Origin: Chondrilla cf. caribensis
Taxonomy: Eukaryota; Porifera; Demospongiae; Chondrillida; Chondrillidae
Direction of reading: 5' to 3'
Length of the DNA stretch: 64,000 bases
Assembly: GCA_964020155.1 (NCBI GenBank)
Contig: OZ026570.1
Span: forward strand, 3,436,779 to 3,500,778
Position numbers and translations under genes: made by a program. The notes beneath the pieces are model-generated. The model saw only the letters and a program-made list of their open reading frames with translations, made no database searches and had not been told where the DNA came from. Below are positions 1 to 15,000 of the stretch, piece after piece (positions within the stretch are counted from its first letter, which is position 1; every line of letters begins with the position of its first letter).

Positions 1-3000
1 GTCCGTCTGTCTCCTCCCGTGAGTGGATAGGAGAGGGCCCCAGCCACGTCTGACTGATAGGTGGTCAGCGATGTTGGCATGAAAGAGCTGACATTGACTG
101 CCTCACTGAAGTAGAGGGTTACATCGCCAAAGGTCATGTTGACCAAGAAGTGGGTGATGGTTGGAGGCGTAGTGTCCGGGATGTACTCAGCGGCTCGTAC
201 ACCGGATCCATTCAGTCGAGCAACCACCAGATTGTTGTTCATGTCGGAGATGGTGGAGTTGGTGAAAGAAATGTAACAATCATCTCCGTTAGCCTCCACG
301 GTACAGATCTCCATCAACTTGATGGCATTGAGATCGTCATCACTCAATCTGAAAGCCAGTTTTGTTCCATCAGGACTTAGCAGAGTCCCGTTACCAATAC
401 GATGGTGCACAGTGATAGCACTACGGCCATCCTGTACGGTGATCTGAGTGTGATCAAAGGATTCACTGTTGACTGTCTCTGAGAACGTGAAGAGGAGTAG
501 CCCATCGTTAAGGTCCATCACCCAGGCAACCAACTCCGGACCTGTGGTATCAGGAACAAACACAGCAACATCTTCTGCTGACGAGGCGTTGACTGGTAGA
601 ACGGGGTTACCAGCTTGATCTGATATCGTTGTTTCCATCAATGATAGGTATGTGTTGTCGTAACCGGTAGCGATGGATGTAAGGTTCGTGATGGTGTTGA
701 GATCGTTGACTGAAAGCCTCAGTGAAATGATGGGATTATCATAGCTGGTGGTAGTCCCACCAGTGAGCGTGAACACATCACGAGGAGCAGCTTCGCGTGA
801 TCCTTGAAGCGTGATGGACTGAGGGGTGAGAGATGAAGAATTCACAGTCTCAGAGAAGCTCAGCGTTAGGATGCCTTCATTCACATCCAACTCGAATCTT
901 GTCAGCTCAGGCTGGATCCTGTCTGGTGTGTGGACCCTCACTTGTTGGGCGAATGGAGCAACGTTCCTGATCTCCACCAGCGGATTACTCCTCTCAGCAA
1001 AGTCACTCACGGCTTCGGACTTTATCAGAAGGTAAGTGTCATCAGCAGAGGTAGCCACAGACTCAAGGCTCTTCAGAATATCGAGATCGGTTTGAGTGAG
1101 GTGTACCACCAACATGGGTGGATGTCCTGATGTCAGAGTTGAGCCACTGAGCTGACCACCAGAGAGAATATAAGCCTTCAACACACCTGCGTATACATCA
1201 GGAGAGCTGGTGTTAAGGGTGAGCTCGCCGGTGAAGAGACTCTCTCCATTTCTCTCAAACTGAGTGCTCTGTAGAACGATGCTCTGGATTGTTGAGGTAT
1301 CGTCCAGTGGTGGGCGGACAGCCTCGGAGAACATCAGTCTCAGCACCTCATTGGTGAGATCCAGGTCGTACCACAGCAGGGTGGGCGGAGTCTCGTCTGC
1401 AAGAAGTCCAGTGAACGAGAGCTGTGTATCCAGGATACCATTGCCGTTCATGTCTTCAACTGCTCCGGGGGGGAGGTGGAGATCACAGTGATCCGGATAG
1501 ATAGAACTATCACACAGACCGCCCTCGAATTTGATTCTGTTGAGATCAAGATCATTGAGGTTCATCGTGATCACACGATCGTAGCAATCAACCACTAGTC
1601 CTCCGGTGAGTTGATACAGGATGGATCCATTACCGACAAATTCCATCAGTACAGTCTGGAGTGAGGTGGCATTGACGGTTTCATCAAAGGTCAGCGTCAA
1701 GTTCCCAGAATTGAGATCAAGTGTGAAATCCATCAACACAGGTGGTGTGCTATCAAGAGTGAACAGGTTCACCCTCTGTCCGAGTGATGGAGGAATCGGA
1801 ACAAGGTAGTTCATCTGTGTATCATAGGCTGTACTCGCTTTCACCGAGATGTACGTTGTCTCATTGCCAGTGGCAACCATCACTCTTCTTTTGAGTTCAT
1901 TGAGATCGAAGTTAGACAGCACGATCTCCACTTGATGTCCGTCCAGTGATGGAGTGACAACTGTGCTGGTTCGAAGTGAGTACATCTCATCGTCGCTGGA
2001 AGAGGAATTCAGACCCTGAATTGTGATGGTCCCAACTACAACGCTGGAAGAACGGACAGTTTCGGAAAAGTTAAGCAACAACCGTTCTGCATTCATGTTC
2101 AGGTCGAATGACACCAAGGTGGGCCTTGTTGTGTCGATGGTGTACTGGGTTGCTTGGAGACCGTAACCATTAGTGATGGGTACCAGCTGCTGGCCATTTT
2201 GATCCTCGATCCCATGTTGGTCCACCACCAGGAAGGAGGTTGATGTTGATCTGCCGATATCCCGAGCCTTGATGGCATTGAGATCAGTCGGTGTGATCAC
2301 AATGGTGACAACAGTGCTGTCAACATATCGTTCAAGACTACCACCAGTCAGTCTGTAGTGGTAGGCATCACCGCTGACAACCGAGTCCGACTGCAAGACA
2401 AAGGACGGATATTGGATGCTCGTTACATTGACCGTCTCCGGGAAAGTCAAATGAATTTTCCCGTTGTCCATATCGAGGTGGTAGTGGGTGATGTAGGGAC
2501 GAGTCGTGTCTGCAATGAAGTTATCGGCCATTGTGGCATTCGTCGATGGGATGGCAACGACACTGTTATCTCTCATATCGTCTATCAGGGATGACGGGAA
2601 CGAAAGATAGCTCGTTTCCTTGGAAACAAGAAGCCCCTCCCTTTCTTTAATTGCATTCAAATCGTCCACATGTACATCCACAGTGACCAGGAGACCGTTT
2701 TCGCTGTCAGAGGAACCGAAACGAAGAGTGTAGAAAGTGGAATTGTCCCTGAACGTCATGTTGGAGGAGGAGAGCTGAACAGTGATGTGCTGGACCATCA
2801 GTGTCTGTACGTTCACTGGTTCATCGAATCTCAGAGTGAACTGGCTAGAGTTGACATTCACAATCCATCCCAGCAACTTAGGGTCAGTTGTATCATCAAC
2901 AAATGTATCAACTTGAAGGTTGCCTGTAGCAACAGATGGATTGGGATCATAGGCCATGTCGAGTACACTCCTCATCTTAGTGTTGATGAAAGTGGTCGTG

Positions 3001-6000
3001 TTGCTGATGGCTAACATCTGCATCTTTTTCACAGCGTTCAAATCTTCAAAGGTGAGTCTCAGTTGGACTACAGGGTCAGGGCTGGACAAAATGTCTCCCC
3101 CCTTCAGTGCCACACTTTGACCAACAGCAAGGTTTTGCAGTGTGATGGAGCTTTGGATGAGAGAAGATGAGTTCACTGTCTCATCAAATGTGAGATAGAG
3201 AATTCCTTCGTCGAGGTCAAAACTGAAGCTGTCCAGAGTAGGCGGAGTCACATCTTCTTGATACCTGGCAACCTGGGTTGCGTTACCAACGGCAATGCTC
3301 ACAAGGGGAAATCCCACCATATCCATGACAACGTCAGACAACAGACTGATGTGAGTGTTGTTCTCCACAGTGGCCAGAGTAGGTCTCCTCTTGATCTCGT
3401 TGCTGTCCAGTGATCCGATGTAGATGGTCACAGTCGGACCATCACTGCTGTTCGTGAACGTACCCAACGGGTGTGGGTCCATGAAGAACAGCAGAGTGTA
3501 GGAATCGTTGTCCTCCTCAGCACCAGGATAGGAGTGGAGAGAGATCGCGGACAAGTCCAAGCTGCTGATGTTGACACTTTCGCTGAAGTGCAGAGTCAGC
3601 ACATTCGTGTTCATGTCCAGATCGAAGGAGACCAATTCGGGCTGACTGACGTCTCTGTCATACCCGCCATCCTGCACCATCAGCGGTAGACCACTCACGT
3701 TGAGAAGGTTGTAATTCATGTCAACAATAGTGTTTGTCTGTAGCAGGATTGCTGTGTCTTCTTCAGAAGTTGCCAAGTCTGTGAGTACCTTCAGTTCGTT
3801 GAGATCATCGTTGGCTAGGAGCAGTGACACGACAGTGGAGTTCACATCCACAACTGCAGCTCCACTGCTGGGGGGCTGATGTCCAAGTGTGTACGAGGTG
3901 TCTGAGAGAGGACTGACAAAGGTGACAGTGGTCGCATTGAAGCTTCCGATCATCACGGTCTCGTCGAAGGTCAGTTGTAGCAGACCAGAGTCTGCACTGA
4001 AGGTGAAGTTAACGAGTCTTGGTTGAGTCTGGTCCTCGGTGTAGTTGTAAGGCGGGAAGGGGTCAAACTCCGTGGGAACGAGGGGATTCTCGAATGCATC
4101 CAAACAACCCATCATTGAAACAAGAAGAAAGGTGGAGTTCTCCGATGTAGCAAGATCGTAAAGTTGTTTAATTCTGTTCAGATCATTGATGGAAATGTAA
4201 AGAATTACAATAGGGGGATGACCCGGGCCATCAGGCAAGAGGGCGGGACCAGTAAAATACGATTCTGTTCCAAAGTAGAAGATCATGGTGTCGTTGTCTT
4301 CAACCTGACTGCTCTGCAGACCAAATTGCTCTACCATGAAATTGTCCACAACCTCTGAGAACGTCAAGTGGAGAAGACCCTCATCCATGTCAAGATGATA
4401 GTACAGTAGCTCTGGGAACACTCTGTCCTCCACAAATGCTGAAATGGGGCGTGGCTGCTCCACCCCCATGTAGAGGGGCGTGATGAGGTTCCCCACCATA
4501 TCGGTGACAGTCATGTTGAGGTAGAGATAGGCAGTGTCGTTGGACGACGCCAACCCACGAATGAATTTCAAACGATTGAGGTCTTCCTGGGAGAATTCCA
4601 CGAAAATGGTCGGACTGACAGTTCCATTGCTTCTGCTGGTTGCCAGCGAGTACGACAATCCATCAAACGAGCTGGAATTGTAGAAAGTGATGTGGTTGTC
4701 TGCTAGCATGAATGTCTCAAAGTCAACAGTCTCACTGAACCTGATCCAGAGGAATCCCTTCTCCATGTCCAAGAGAGAGAAGACTATATCGGGGGGAGTG
4801 GTGTCGTTGATGAACACACCCACTGCCATTCCTTGTTCGCTCGGAACCGCAACGAGTTGGTTGCCGCTCATGTCACGTACAGTCATGTTGGTGGCCGTTA
4901 GGTGGGTGTTGCTGCTGTTGGTTGCCAGGTTACGGAATGCACGAATGTTGTTCAAGTCTGACAAGGTGAGGAAGATTTCAACACTGTGACTGTCTTTTTC
5001 CTGGACCATGCCTTCTTTTAATTTGTAGGATTCTCCCCATGAAGTGTTGCTGAATGAGGACAACGTTATTTGGCTGGGTTCCAGCGTGCTGACACGAACA
5101 GTCTCATTGAAGTGGAGAGTCAGGATTCCCATATCCATGTCCAAATCGAACGAAACGAGAACAGGATCAGTGATGTCAGGTGTGTAAGTTCTCACAGGTT
5201 CACCAGAGTCGTTATGTACAGGGATAACAGGATTGCCACTCATGTCTTCAATCGTTGTGTACGGGAAGGAAATAAATGTCGAGTTGCTGTCGTAAGCCAG
5301 TGTCAACAAACGCTTCAACTCATTAAGATATTCGTTGGAGAACTTCACGACCACAGTGACACCATTCTCCAGTTCCTGCTGGCTGAGGTACACTGACAGG
5401 TAGCTCTCCACGTCAGGTAGGACTTCAGTCTCATTCTGCAACAAAAGGTCTTCTATGTTTAGAGAACTTGCATTGACAGTCTCGTCAAACTCCAAATAAA
5501 GCACACCAGCATCCAGGTCGAGATCGAATGCAATCAGATTAGGTGAAGTCTCATCGGGAACAAGGTCGGCCGTCAAAAGAGGCGAGAAGGGGGGGTAGGG
5601 GACCACGAGGTTGTCGTTCATGTCCGCAATGGTGAAGTTCTCGACAGCCAAAAATGTCGAATTGTCCGAAATGGCCAATTGTGCAAGTTTCGTGATGGTG
5701 TTGATGTCATGGTAACCAATGTCAACAACAATGGAGGGAGACACAGTGCTGTTGGTGGTCGAATACAGACCTCTGAAACCTTCTCTTAGAGTGAAGTTCT
5801 CTGTAGCAGGAGCTGGTTCTGATAACAGGGTGATACCAGTCACATCGAGAGAGGACACATTGACAGTTTCGTCGAATGTGAGACGCAACTCGTTGCTGTC
5901 CAAGTCGAGCACGTAGGATGCTAGTCGAGGGGGTACGTGGTCGGGGACAACGTTTTTGGCCATCTGGGCTTGTTGGAACGGGATCTCACGAATGTGGTTC

Positions 6001-9000
6001 TCATTCATGTCAGCTACGGTGAGATTGGTGAGGCTGATAAAGGTGTTGGTGATGTCTGTACCAAACTGCGGATAGGTCTTGATGAAATTGAGATCGATAG
6101 GCATCAGTTGGATGAAAATGACATGATAGCTATCATTCAACACAAGTCCAGAAGTGAGTTCTCTGGAGATGATGCCGTAAGTGTCATTGGACGCACTTTG
6201 AATGGTTATTTCAACCACTTCAAGTGAGGAAGCGTTCACTGTTTCGGAGAAGGACAACTCCAAGATCTCCTCAGTCAGATCGAGCATGAAGTACCTCAAC
6301 TCTGGGGGCTTCAGATCGGGGGCGAAGTTCTCCTCCATCAAGCCACGCCCCTCCGTAGGTGGTATCTCGTCGATGTAGTTACCGTTCTCGTCACAGATTG
6401 TCATGTTGGTGAGCGTGATGAATGTGTGGGCGTGGCAATCGGCCAACTCCACCAATCTCTTCAGTTCGTTCAAGTCGCCGATCTCAAATCTGAAACAGAT
6501 CTCAGTTGAATCGTTGCTTTCAATGGTACCTCCATTGAGTGTTAGGTTCTGTACTTGTGATGGCATAGGACAGGATGAGGTGTATGTCACATTCCCATTC
6601 TGAGTTTCATTCATATTTTCTGCTATCGATGGTACATTTTGAAATGAAATCTGGGATGGATCGAAACAAGAGGCATTCACTGTCTCATCAAATGTCAGAC
6701 AAACTACTTCTTCAGTCAAATCGAGGGTAAAATCCTGTAATACTGGAGGGGTGGTATCAGGGGTAAACACAGTGACCATCAAACCCATTTCTGGAGGAAT
6801 CGGTTTGAGATTATTCCCAGACATGTCCTTGACTGCATTCTCTGTAGCAGTGAGAAACGTCGTTTCGTTCGAAATTGCCAAATCATTCAGCAGTTTGATC
6901 TCATTTTCATCTGATATTGAGAAGTAGATCTCTAAGATATGAGTAGGCCCCTGGATACTACCAGTGGGCGGAGTCAAGGAAAAATTGGTTCCATTGAAAA
7001 GATGGTAGAACTGGTTATTCTGCAGTGCCAGCTCTTCAACATCCAATGTTTCAGAATTGACAGTTTCAGAGAAAAACAGAGTCAGTAATCCTTCGTCCAT
7101 ATCAAGATCGAACCTCTCAACAACAGGGGTTGTGTTGTCAGAAACATAGCGGTCAACAAGGAGAACTCCCCTACTGCTACAGTTGTAAGAGACAAGGGGG
7201 CGGCCATTTTGATCCAGGATGGATTCGCTGGTCAGTCCCAAATACGTCGTCAACCTGTTCAAACCAATTCTCATAGCTTTCACGGCATTGAGGTCTCGGA
7301 GGCTCAAAATGACATCAACTGATGTTGCATAATGGAATGACGTCATCCAGAGGGAGGAGTTACCATAGCCACCAAGCATGGATCCAGCCGGGCCGAAGTC
7401 CTCCACATAGTACTCCGCAGTGGAGTTGTCAATGGTACACGAAGTGAGGGTGTATTTCTCATCACATGTCGGACTGTCGGCCAAAGTGATCATTTCACAG
7501 TCGAGAGCTGAAATGTTGACCGTTTCGGAAAAACTCAGAGATAAGATACCTTCATTGAGGTCGAACCCGTACTCGACAATGCTGGGTTGGTTGAGGTCAG
7601 GTGTAAACCTGGTCACATTCAGGGCTACTCCGTTCAAAATGGGCACAACCGAGTTATTGTTCATGTCCCTGATCAAGTTGGGGTTGATTGTCACGAAGGA
7701 GGTTTCCGGGCTTATGAAGAGACTGTCCACTCTCTTGATGTCGTTCAGATCATCTGGAGACAGCGTCACCACAATGACCAGACCATTGTCCGACAGGGTA
7801 ACACTGTCGGTGAGTCTAACACCGGTTCTAGACCGTCTGGCCGTCTGCAGGACTAGACCGTTAGCTTCGAATGTGTCTCTGTTCACAGGTTCGTCAAATG
7901 TGAGGATGAGGAGACCAACATTGAGGTCCACGTTGAAGGAGAGGAGGTTTGGTCGTGTTTGGTCGTCCGTGAGATTCGACACCATCACTGTGCCTCTAAT
8001 TACAGGGTTTTCCTCAAGGGACATGTCAGTCACGCCCCCTGCAGCGATGGTAACAAAGGTGTTCTCTTTTGTGGTTGCTAAGGAAGTGAAAAGCTTGATT
8101 GCAAAGACATCTGCATCTATCAGCTGGATTGGAACAATATGGTTGTTGCCCTTGATGGGTGCCCCGCCCCTTAGTGTCACTGCCACGCCCACTGTGTCGT
8201 TTTCCATGGAGTGGATGGTGATGAGAGGGTAAACGAACGTGGACACATTAACAGTTTCGTCGAAGATCAACTCAGCAACACCAGTGTTCATGTCTAGGTT
8301 GAAACCAGTTATCACCGGTCTGGTCTTGTCCACTCTGTACCCACTCACAGATAGTGCAGTCTCGCTACTGATTGCTCGTACACTGTTCCCCTCCATGTCT
8401 GATATGGTGAGGTTCGTGATGGAGATGAAGGTGTCTGACCTACTTGTAGCAAGCTGGGACAGTCTCTTGATTTCGTTAGCATCATGTGGTTCCAGGTGGA
8501 TGACGACATCGGTGGAATACAGCGTGCTGGTGTAAGAGGGGGGAGATAGAGCGTGATACTCCCCGGGGAAGAGAGTGTCGTTGAACTGCTGCAAGGTGAT
8601 CCCAGACACACTCAGCGACGTGCCGTTCACTGTCTCATCGAACACCAAAACTAGACGGTTCGTGTTCATGTCCAAGTCAAAACTGACGACCTCGGGTGAG
8701 GTGGTGTCGTCGATGAACATGAGCACATAGTGGGCCATTGACCGGGGGATGCCAACGATTGGATTCCCGCTCATATCACGAACAGTATCTCCAGCGAGGG
8801 TAACCAGGGTGTTGTCGTACCCTGTGGCAAGCCCGGGAAATGACTTGAGGGTGTTCAAATCATAGGGGTGGATCGCGACGGTCTGAGTGGTTGAGTCGTT
8901 GGAAGTAACGGTCCCGTTCCTCAGCATGTGAGACAGTGTGCCGACATTCTGTGAAGAGCGGAAGGTGACTCCGGAGGGGACAACTGAAGTTGAATCGATT

Positions 9001-12000
9001 GTCTCGTTGAAGCTCAGGTGCAGAAGACCCGTGTTGAGATCGAAGATGAAACTCCTCAGAACAGGTGGAGTGACATCAAGGGTGAGGTTCGTGACCACCA
9101 CACCTCTCTCTCTGTCAATCTCTTCGACGGTGTTGTTGTTCATGTCCAGGATCATTGAACTGTTGAAGGATATGAAAGTGTTGGATTCCACCGTCGCGAG
9201 ACGCCTCAGACGCTTGATCTCATTGAGGTCCTGTTCTCCGAGGAGCACCACGACAACTGGACCATCGGGAGACAGCGTCTGGGTGTAGAGGGGCAGCGAT
9301 CCTGGGACCAAATCCCTCGCTTGTACTCCATCAGTACTGCCGTTACTCTCACTCTGGAGGGTAATCTGTCCGACATCAAGACTCTCAGTCTCAACAGTTT
9401 CGTCAAACGTGAGGACCAGCTCCCCGGTGTTCAAATCCAGATCAAATGACAACAGGTAGGGACTTTTGTAGTCCGGGCCAAAATCGGCAGCCATGACACC
9501 AAAGGGATTGTAGATGGGAACATTCAAGACCCCCGACATGTCCTCAATTGCAAACGCTTCAAGAACAATGAAAGTGTCAGCTGTTGATGTAGCCAGCAGG
9601 CGATTTCTCTTTATCTCATTCAAATCATCTCGACCAATAGAAACTGTTACATAGATGCTGTTGTTGGTGATTGGTCGGCTCCCCGATTCAGCTGAGAGAT
9701 AGACGCGGTTCTTGTAGGTGTTGGCAAGGTTCTGTAGGGCCAGTCCCCCCACCATCAAGCTGGAAGAGTTGACTGTTTCGTTGAACGTGAGGTACAGCAA
9801 CCCTTCGGTGAGGTTTAGAGTGAAACTCACTAAGGAAGGCCTGTTGGTATCCATGGCTACATAGCGAGCCTCTATGGCTTCAGTATAGTTCACCTCAACC
9901 ACCTCCAGTCCCACCATGTCCGTGATGGTGAAATTCTCAATGGACAGGTAGGTGTTTGTGACTGTCGTACCAAGATCTTCCAATCGTTTCAGTTCGTTCA
10001 AATCGTCATCGCTCAAAATGACAACAATTTCTTCCCAGTCCAAACTCATTGAGTAACTCGCGTAGTCCAGTTGCAGAAAGGCTACCGGGTCGTTGTCACG
10101 GCTACTAATCAGAGTGATTCCCGTCACATTCAAACTGCTACGGTCCACAGTTTCCGTGAACGTGATCAGTAATTCTCCCACGTTGAGGTCCAACGCGAAT
10201 GATTCCAGTCTCGGAGGTGTCATGTCAGGGATGTAGTCTGATGCCCGAATGGCGTTGTCATCAGTGATGGAAATGATATCCATCAACATGAGGTCTCTCA
10301 GAGCATCCGCACGAACAACAATGTAGGTGTTGTTGATGTTTGTTGCTACGGCGGTGTTTGCCTGGAGACGATTGAAGTCGTACCTGCTGAGGTGGACGGT
10401 CATCACATATCCATCAGAAGAATTGGTGTAAGTACCTTCTTGTAGCTGGACCTGCGTGCTTCCAGTTGGACCGTCCTGCAACAAAATGGCCTCCGGTGTG
10501 AAGGTCTCCATACTCACAATGTCACTGAAGGAGAGGTACAACACACCAAGATTCATATCCAACGAGAACGCTTCCAACTCGGCCGGGGAGGTGTCTGCAA
10601 TGTATCCATCTGATTCGGCTTTTCGAAGATCTGGAGGTAAAATGGCCGCCTCGTAGTTGCCTGCCATGTCGGTGATTGTACGACCAGATAGACCAACAAA
10701 AGTGTCGTAGTGAGAAGTTGCCAGTTGATTGTTCAGTTTAATGGCAAGTAAATCGTCCCTGACAAGAGAAAGAGTCACCTCGCTCACTCCGTCACCATCC
10801 ACAGTGCTGCCGTTAGTGAGGTTATGGTGAACAGCTAGAGAGTACGAGAGATCTCCGGCTGATATGGTGATCTGGGTGGGGTCAAGTGTTGAGGGTCTGA
10901 TTGGTTCATTGAACAAGAGGGTCAGCGTTTCTGTGGTGAGATCCAAAGTGAAATCAGTCAACAATGGAGAAGTTGAGTCCGGTGTGTAGTCTGACACCGG
11001 AATACCGTCCCCATTCTCAATTTCCACAACTGGATTCGGTTTTCGTACAGTGACATCAGAAATGGCTTCCGATGTGATCCTGATGTAAGTGTCATTTGAG
11101 GAAAATGCAAACTCAGCAGCCTTTATCCTGTCCAGGTCATACTTGCTCAATGCCACCACAACCTCTATGCCGTTGATACTGGAGGTCACGCTGTCTTCTG
11201 AGAGTTGTACAGCCGTCCTGGAATAGTTACTCTCCTGAATGAAGACACCACTTGGTTGGAAGGTAGACGGTCTGACTGGCTCGTTGAACGTGAGGTTGAG
11301 GATTCCCGCATTCATGTCCAGCGAAAAGCTGACCAAATAAGGCGAGATGACATCATCAATGAATATTATGACATCCAACCCCTTATTCGTCGGTATGGCA
11401 ACGTTCCCATTGCCGTTCATGTCATCAACAGAATCCATCGTGAGGGACAACCAACAGTTGTTGATGTTGGAACAGACACGATCGTCTTCCTTCAGTCGGA
11501 TTAGATCAGACTCCAATAACTGAACAACAACAACAGTGTCATTGGAACTGGGGGAGGAGCCTCCACTGAGGGTGAGTTGGGCCTGAGCATTTCGGAAGAA
11601 ACTCTGCAGAGTAATCCCGGTGAAGTCAAAACTGTCCACATTCACTGTCTCGTCGAATTCCACCACTAGCGTCCCGTTGTTGAGATCCAGCTCAGCTACC
11701 ACAACCAGCCGAGGCGAGGTGGTGTCGTAGATGTAGCGTCTCACTTTCAAAGCCTTCTCCTCCGATACTGGAACGAGAGGATTACTGTTCATGTCCAAAG
11801 CAGTGAAGTTGAGGAAGGATATGTAGCAACTCTCTGGTCCCCTGCAAATGGCTGTTCTCTTGATCTCGTTCAAGTCTTCTACAACGAAGGTGATGTTGAA
11901 AGTCGGCTCGTCTGTCATCACACTTGGGAATCCACCAATCAGCATGTGAGAATGAAATTCGAAATTGTAGACCCCCGATATGTTACCAGCTGACTGCAAA

Positions 12001-15000
12001 GTCACCTGTTCCAGCAACAGAGAAGACAGATTGAGAGTCTCGTTGAAGTAGAGAGCAAACGTCCCCGTGTTCAGGTCAACATCGAAGTACTCCAAAACTG
12101 GTGGGATTGTGTCCCCTGTGAAGTTCCTCACTATGAGAGCATCGCCACGGAGGATTGGCTCCACCTGGTTGCCACTCATGTCCGAGATGGCCTCCGGAGG
12201 GAAGGAGATGTAGGTGTCATCTACCTCAGTAGCTATGCCGGTGTTCCTCTTGAGGTTGTTGAGGTCTGTTCTTGTGAGATACAACTCCACAGTGGTGTCA
12301 TTGTATTGAGTGATGTGACCCTCGGTGAGCTGTACGTGAGGTGAGGAGGAAGATGGACCACCTTGAAGGGTGATGAGGGATACGTCAAGAGAGTTGACGT
12401 TCACCGTTTCAGAGAATACCATCACAATCAGTTCGTCGTCAAGGTACAAGTACCACCTCCGTAGGACGGGCGGGGTGGAGTCAGCCACGTACCGATCAAC
12501 CTGTTCCGACCGGTTGAAGTTTACTGGGACAACACTGTTGTTGCTAACATCGGACAAGGCAGTGTGTGGGAAACTGATGTAAGTGTCCTCCATGCCGGTG
12601 GCGAGGTAGTACATGCGTTTGATGTTGTTGAGGTCTTCGATGGTGAGATTGATGGTGATAACGGGATCGTACAACATGGATACATTGCCTCCAGTGAGCC
12701 TGTACCACTGGAAGGGCTGTATTGAGCTGTTGTAGGCGGATTGCAGTGTGATTTGTGTCGGTTCAACGCTGAAAGGATCGACTGTTTCACTGAACGACAG
12801 CACGATTATCTCTGCCGTGAGGTCAACCTGGAATGATCTCAACTCGGGATCGATATCGTCTCTGATGACATCATCGGCCATGAGTGGATTGTTCTCGAAT
12901 ATCGGGACAATTTTGTTCCTTCTCATGTCCCTGATGAAGTCCTCGGTGATGGAGATGAAGGTGTCGTTGACAGAGGTGGCAAGGTTGAGCATCCTCTTCA
13001 AATCGTTGAGGTCGGTTTCCATCAACAGGATGTCAACAAAAGCTCCATCATCGCTAAGTACAGCTCCATCAATCAACTGCCTCCTCTCCACCCCATTGCT
13101 CCCGTTGAGAAACAAAATCTCCGTTGGTTGCAAACTCGACACATCCACTGTTTCGGAGAAGGACAGACTAAGGATTTCACTTGTGAGGTTAACGCTGAAC
13201 CCTCTTAGTACAGGAGGTGTCTTGTCCTTAACAAACACGTCCACCTTGGTGAAGTTGTCAACCGCCTCGGGTACAACCGCCAACCAGTTCATATCGGTAA
13301 CCAGAGAGATGTCGAAAGATATGAAAGTGTCAAACTCAGTATTGGCCAACTTGGTCAATTTCTTGATTTCGTTGACGTCATCGAACGATAGTGTGATGTT
13401 GATGATTGTCGAGTCAGCAGTGCTGTGGGAGCTGTTTTGGAGCTGGTAGTGGTTGTCCTCTTGGAGTGGAACTGTACCATTGAAGAGAATGATGGCCGTC
13501 TCATCAAACGTGTCACCGGCTACCGTCTCACTGAAGGTCAACGAGAGTATGTCTGCATCCATGTCTAGACTGAATCTGTCTAGACTGGGTCTGGTTGCAT
13601 CTTGGTAGAACATGCATGTAGGTATTCCGGCTGTGGTGGGCACCTCGATCACAGGATTCAACTTTGTGTCCACAACAAGAGAGCTCGTGATGGAGATGAA
13701 AGTGTTGTTGATGGATGTGGCTACCTGTCGTAGCTGCTTGATCCGGTTGAGATCGTTAATTCTGATTTCAACTTCAACGATAGATTCTACTGTGTCTGGT
13801 GGGAGATACGTGTCCAATCCCAGGGTGTGGAACCGAAGTGGATCCCAACCTGAGTACGGGTCGGACAGCAGAGTGATCTGTGTTGGATCCAGCATTGTGC
13901 CGAGGACAGTCTCCGAGAATGTGAGCGTGAGAATTCCCGTATTCATGTCAAGTTCGAAACACTCCAGTTCCGGGTTGGTGGTGTCGTAGGTGTACTCTCG
14001 GACGTTCTGTGCATTCACACCGCTCACCAGCGCCTCCACAGGCAGCCCTTCCTGGTCCTTCACTGCACACGGCTCAAGTGAGAGCCAAGAGTTGGTGGGC
14101 GTCTCCGCAATTCCCAGAGATTTGATGCGATTGAGGTCATCGTGGGTGAAGTTCACAATCAGGACAGTCTCATCGATTTCCACTCCCTGGTCCAAATTGG
14201 CTCTGAACTCATCCACAGACATCAGTGGGGCAGATCCATTCCCGTACCCGATCACTGTCATGATCATCGTCTGCGAGGACCCTTCGGCCATCATCACAAC
14301 ACCAGTACGATTATCACCGCCGGTTGCATTCACGCCACCACTTCCGGTTGAATTCGTGCCACCGGCCATCACAGATGCCATCAATTCCCTTGATGGCATC
14401 AGTAGGTACCCTCCCGTCAGGGTGTGACTGACACTGCCGGTAAAGTCGCTCTGAAGAGTGATGCACGAGAAGTCGACGGACATGAAGTCCACCACCTCCA
14501 TGAAGTACAGCCACAGGAGCCCCTCATTCATGTCCAAATCAAAGGTCTGCACTCGAGGACGTGTTGTGTCCTCGAGGAAGATCGCAATTTCGAGAGCATT
14601 TGAAGTTGGAATGGGAACCACAGGATTCCTTGCCATGTCAGCAATAAGGTCACTTGTGAAACTGATGAAAGAAGTCGTGTTGCTGACAAAAAGGTCTTCG
14701 AGTTTCTTGATCTCGTTCAAATCATCACGAGTGATGTCTATCACCACACTCAATCCATCTGGACTTGACGTACTTCCACCAGTAAGGTTGTAACCGGACC
14801 CATTCCCACTTTGTGAATTTTGAAGTCGGAGTTGGTCTGGTAAAACAGTATCTGTGTCAACAACTTCATCAAACACCAAAGTGATTGTGCTGGCATTGAT
14901 GTTGACATAGAAAGCTATCACATTCGGGGAGATTGTGTCGGGATAGAAATATTCCGCTTGTAAAGTATCCTCTAGAACACCGTTACGATCTCGGGCCAAG

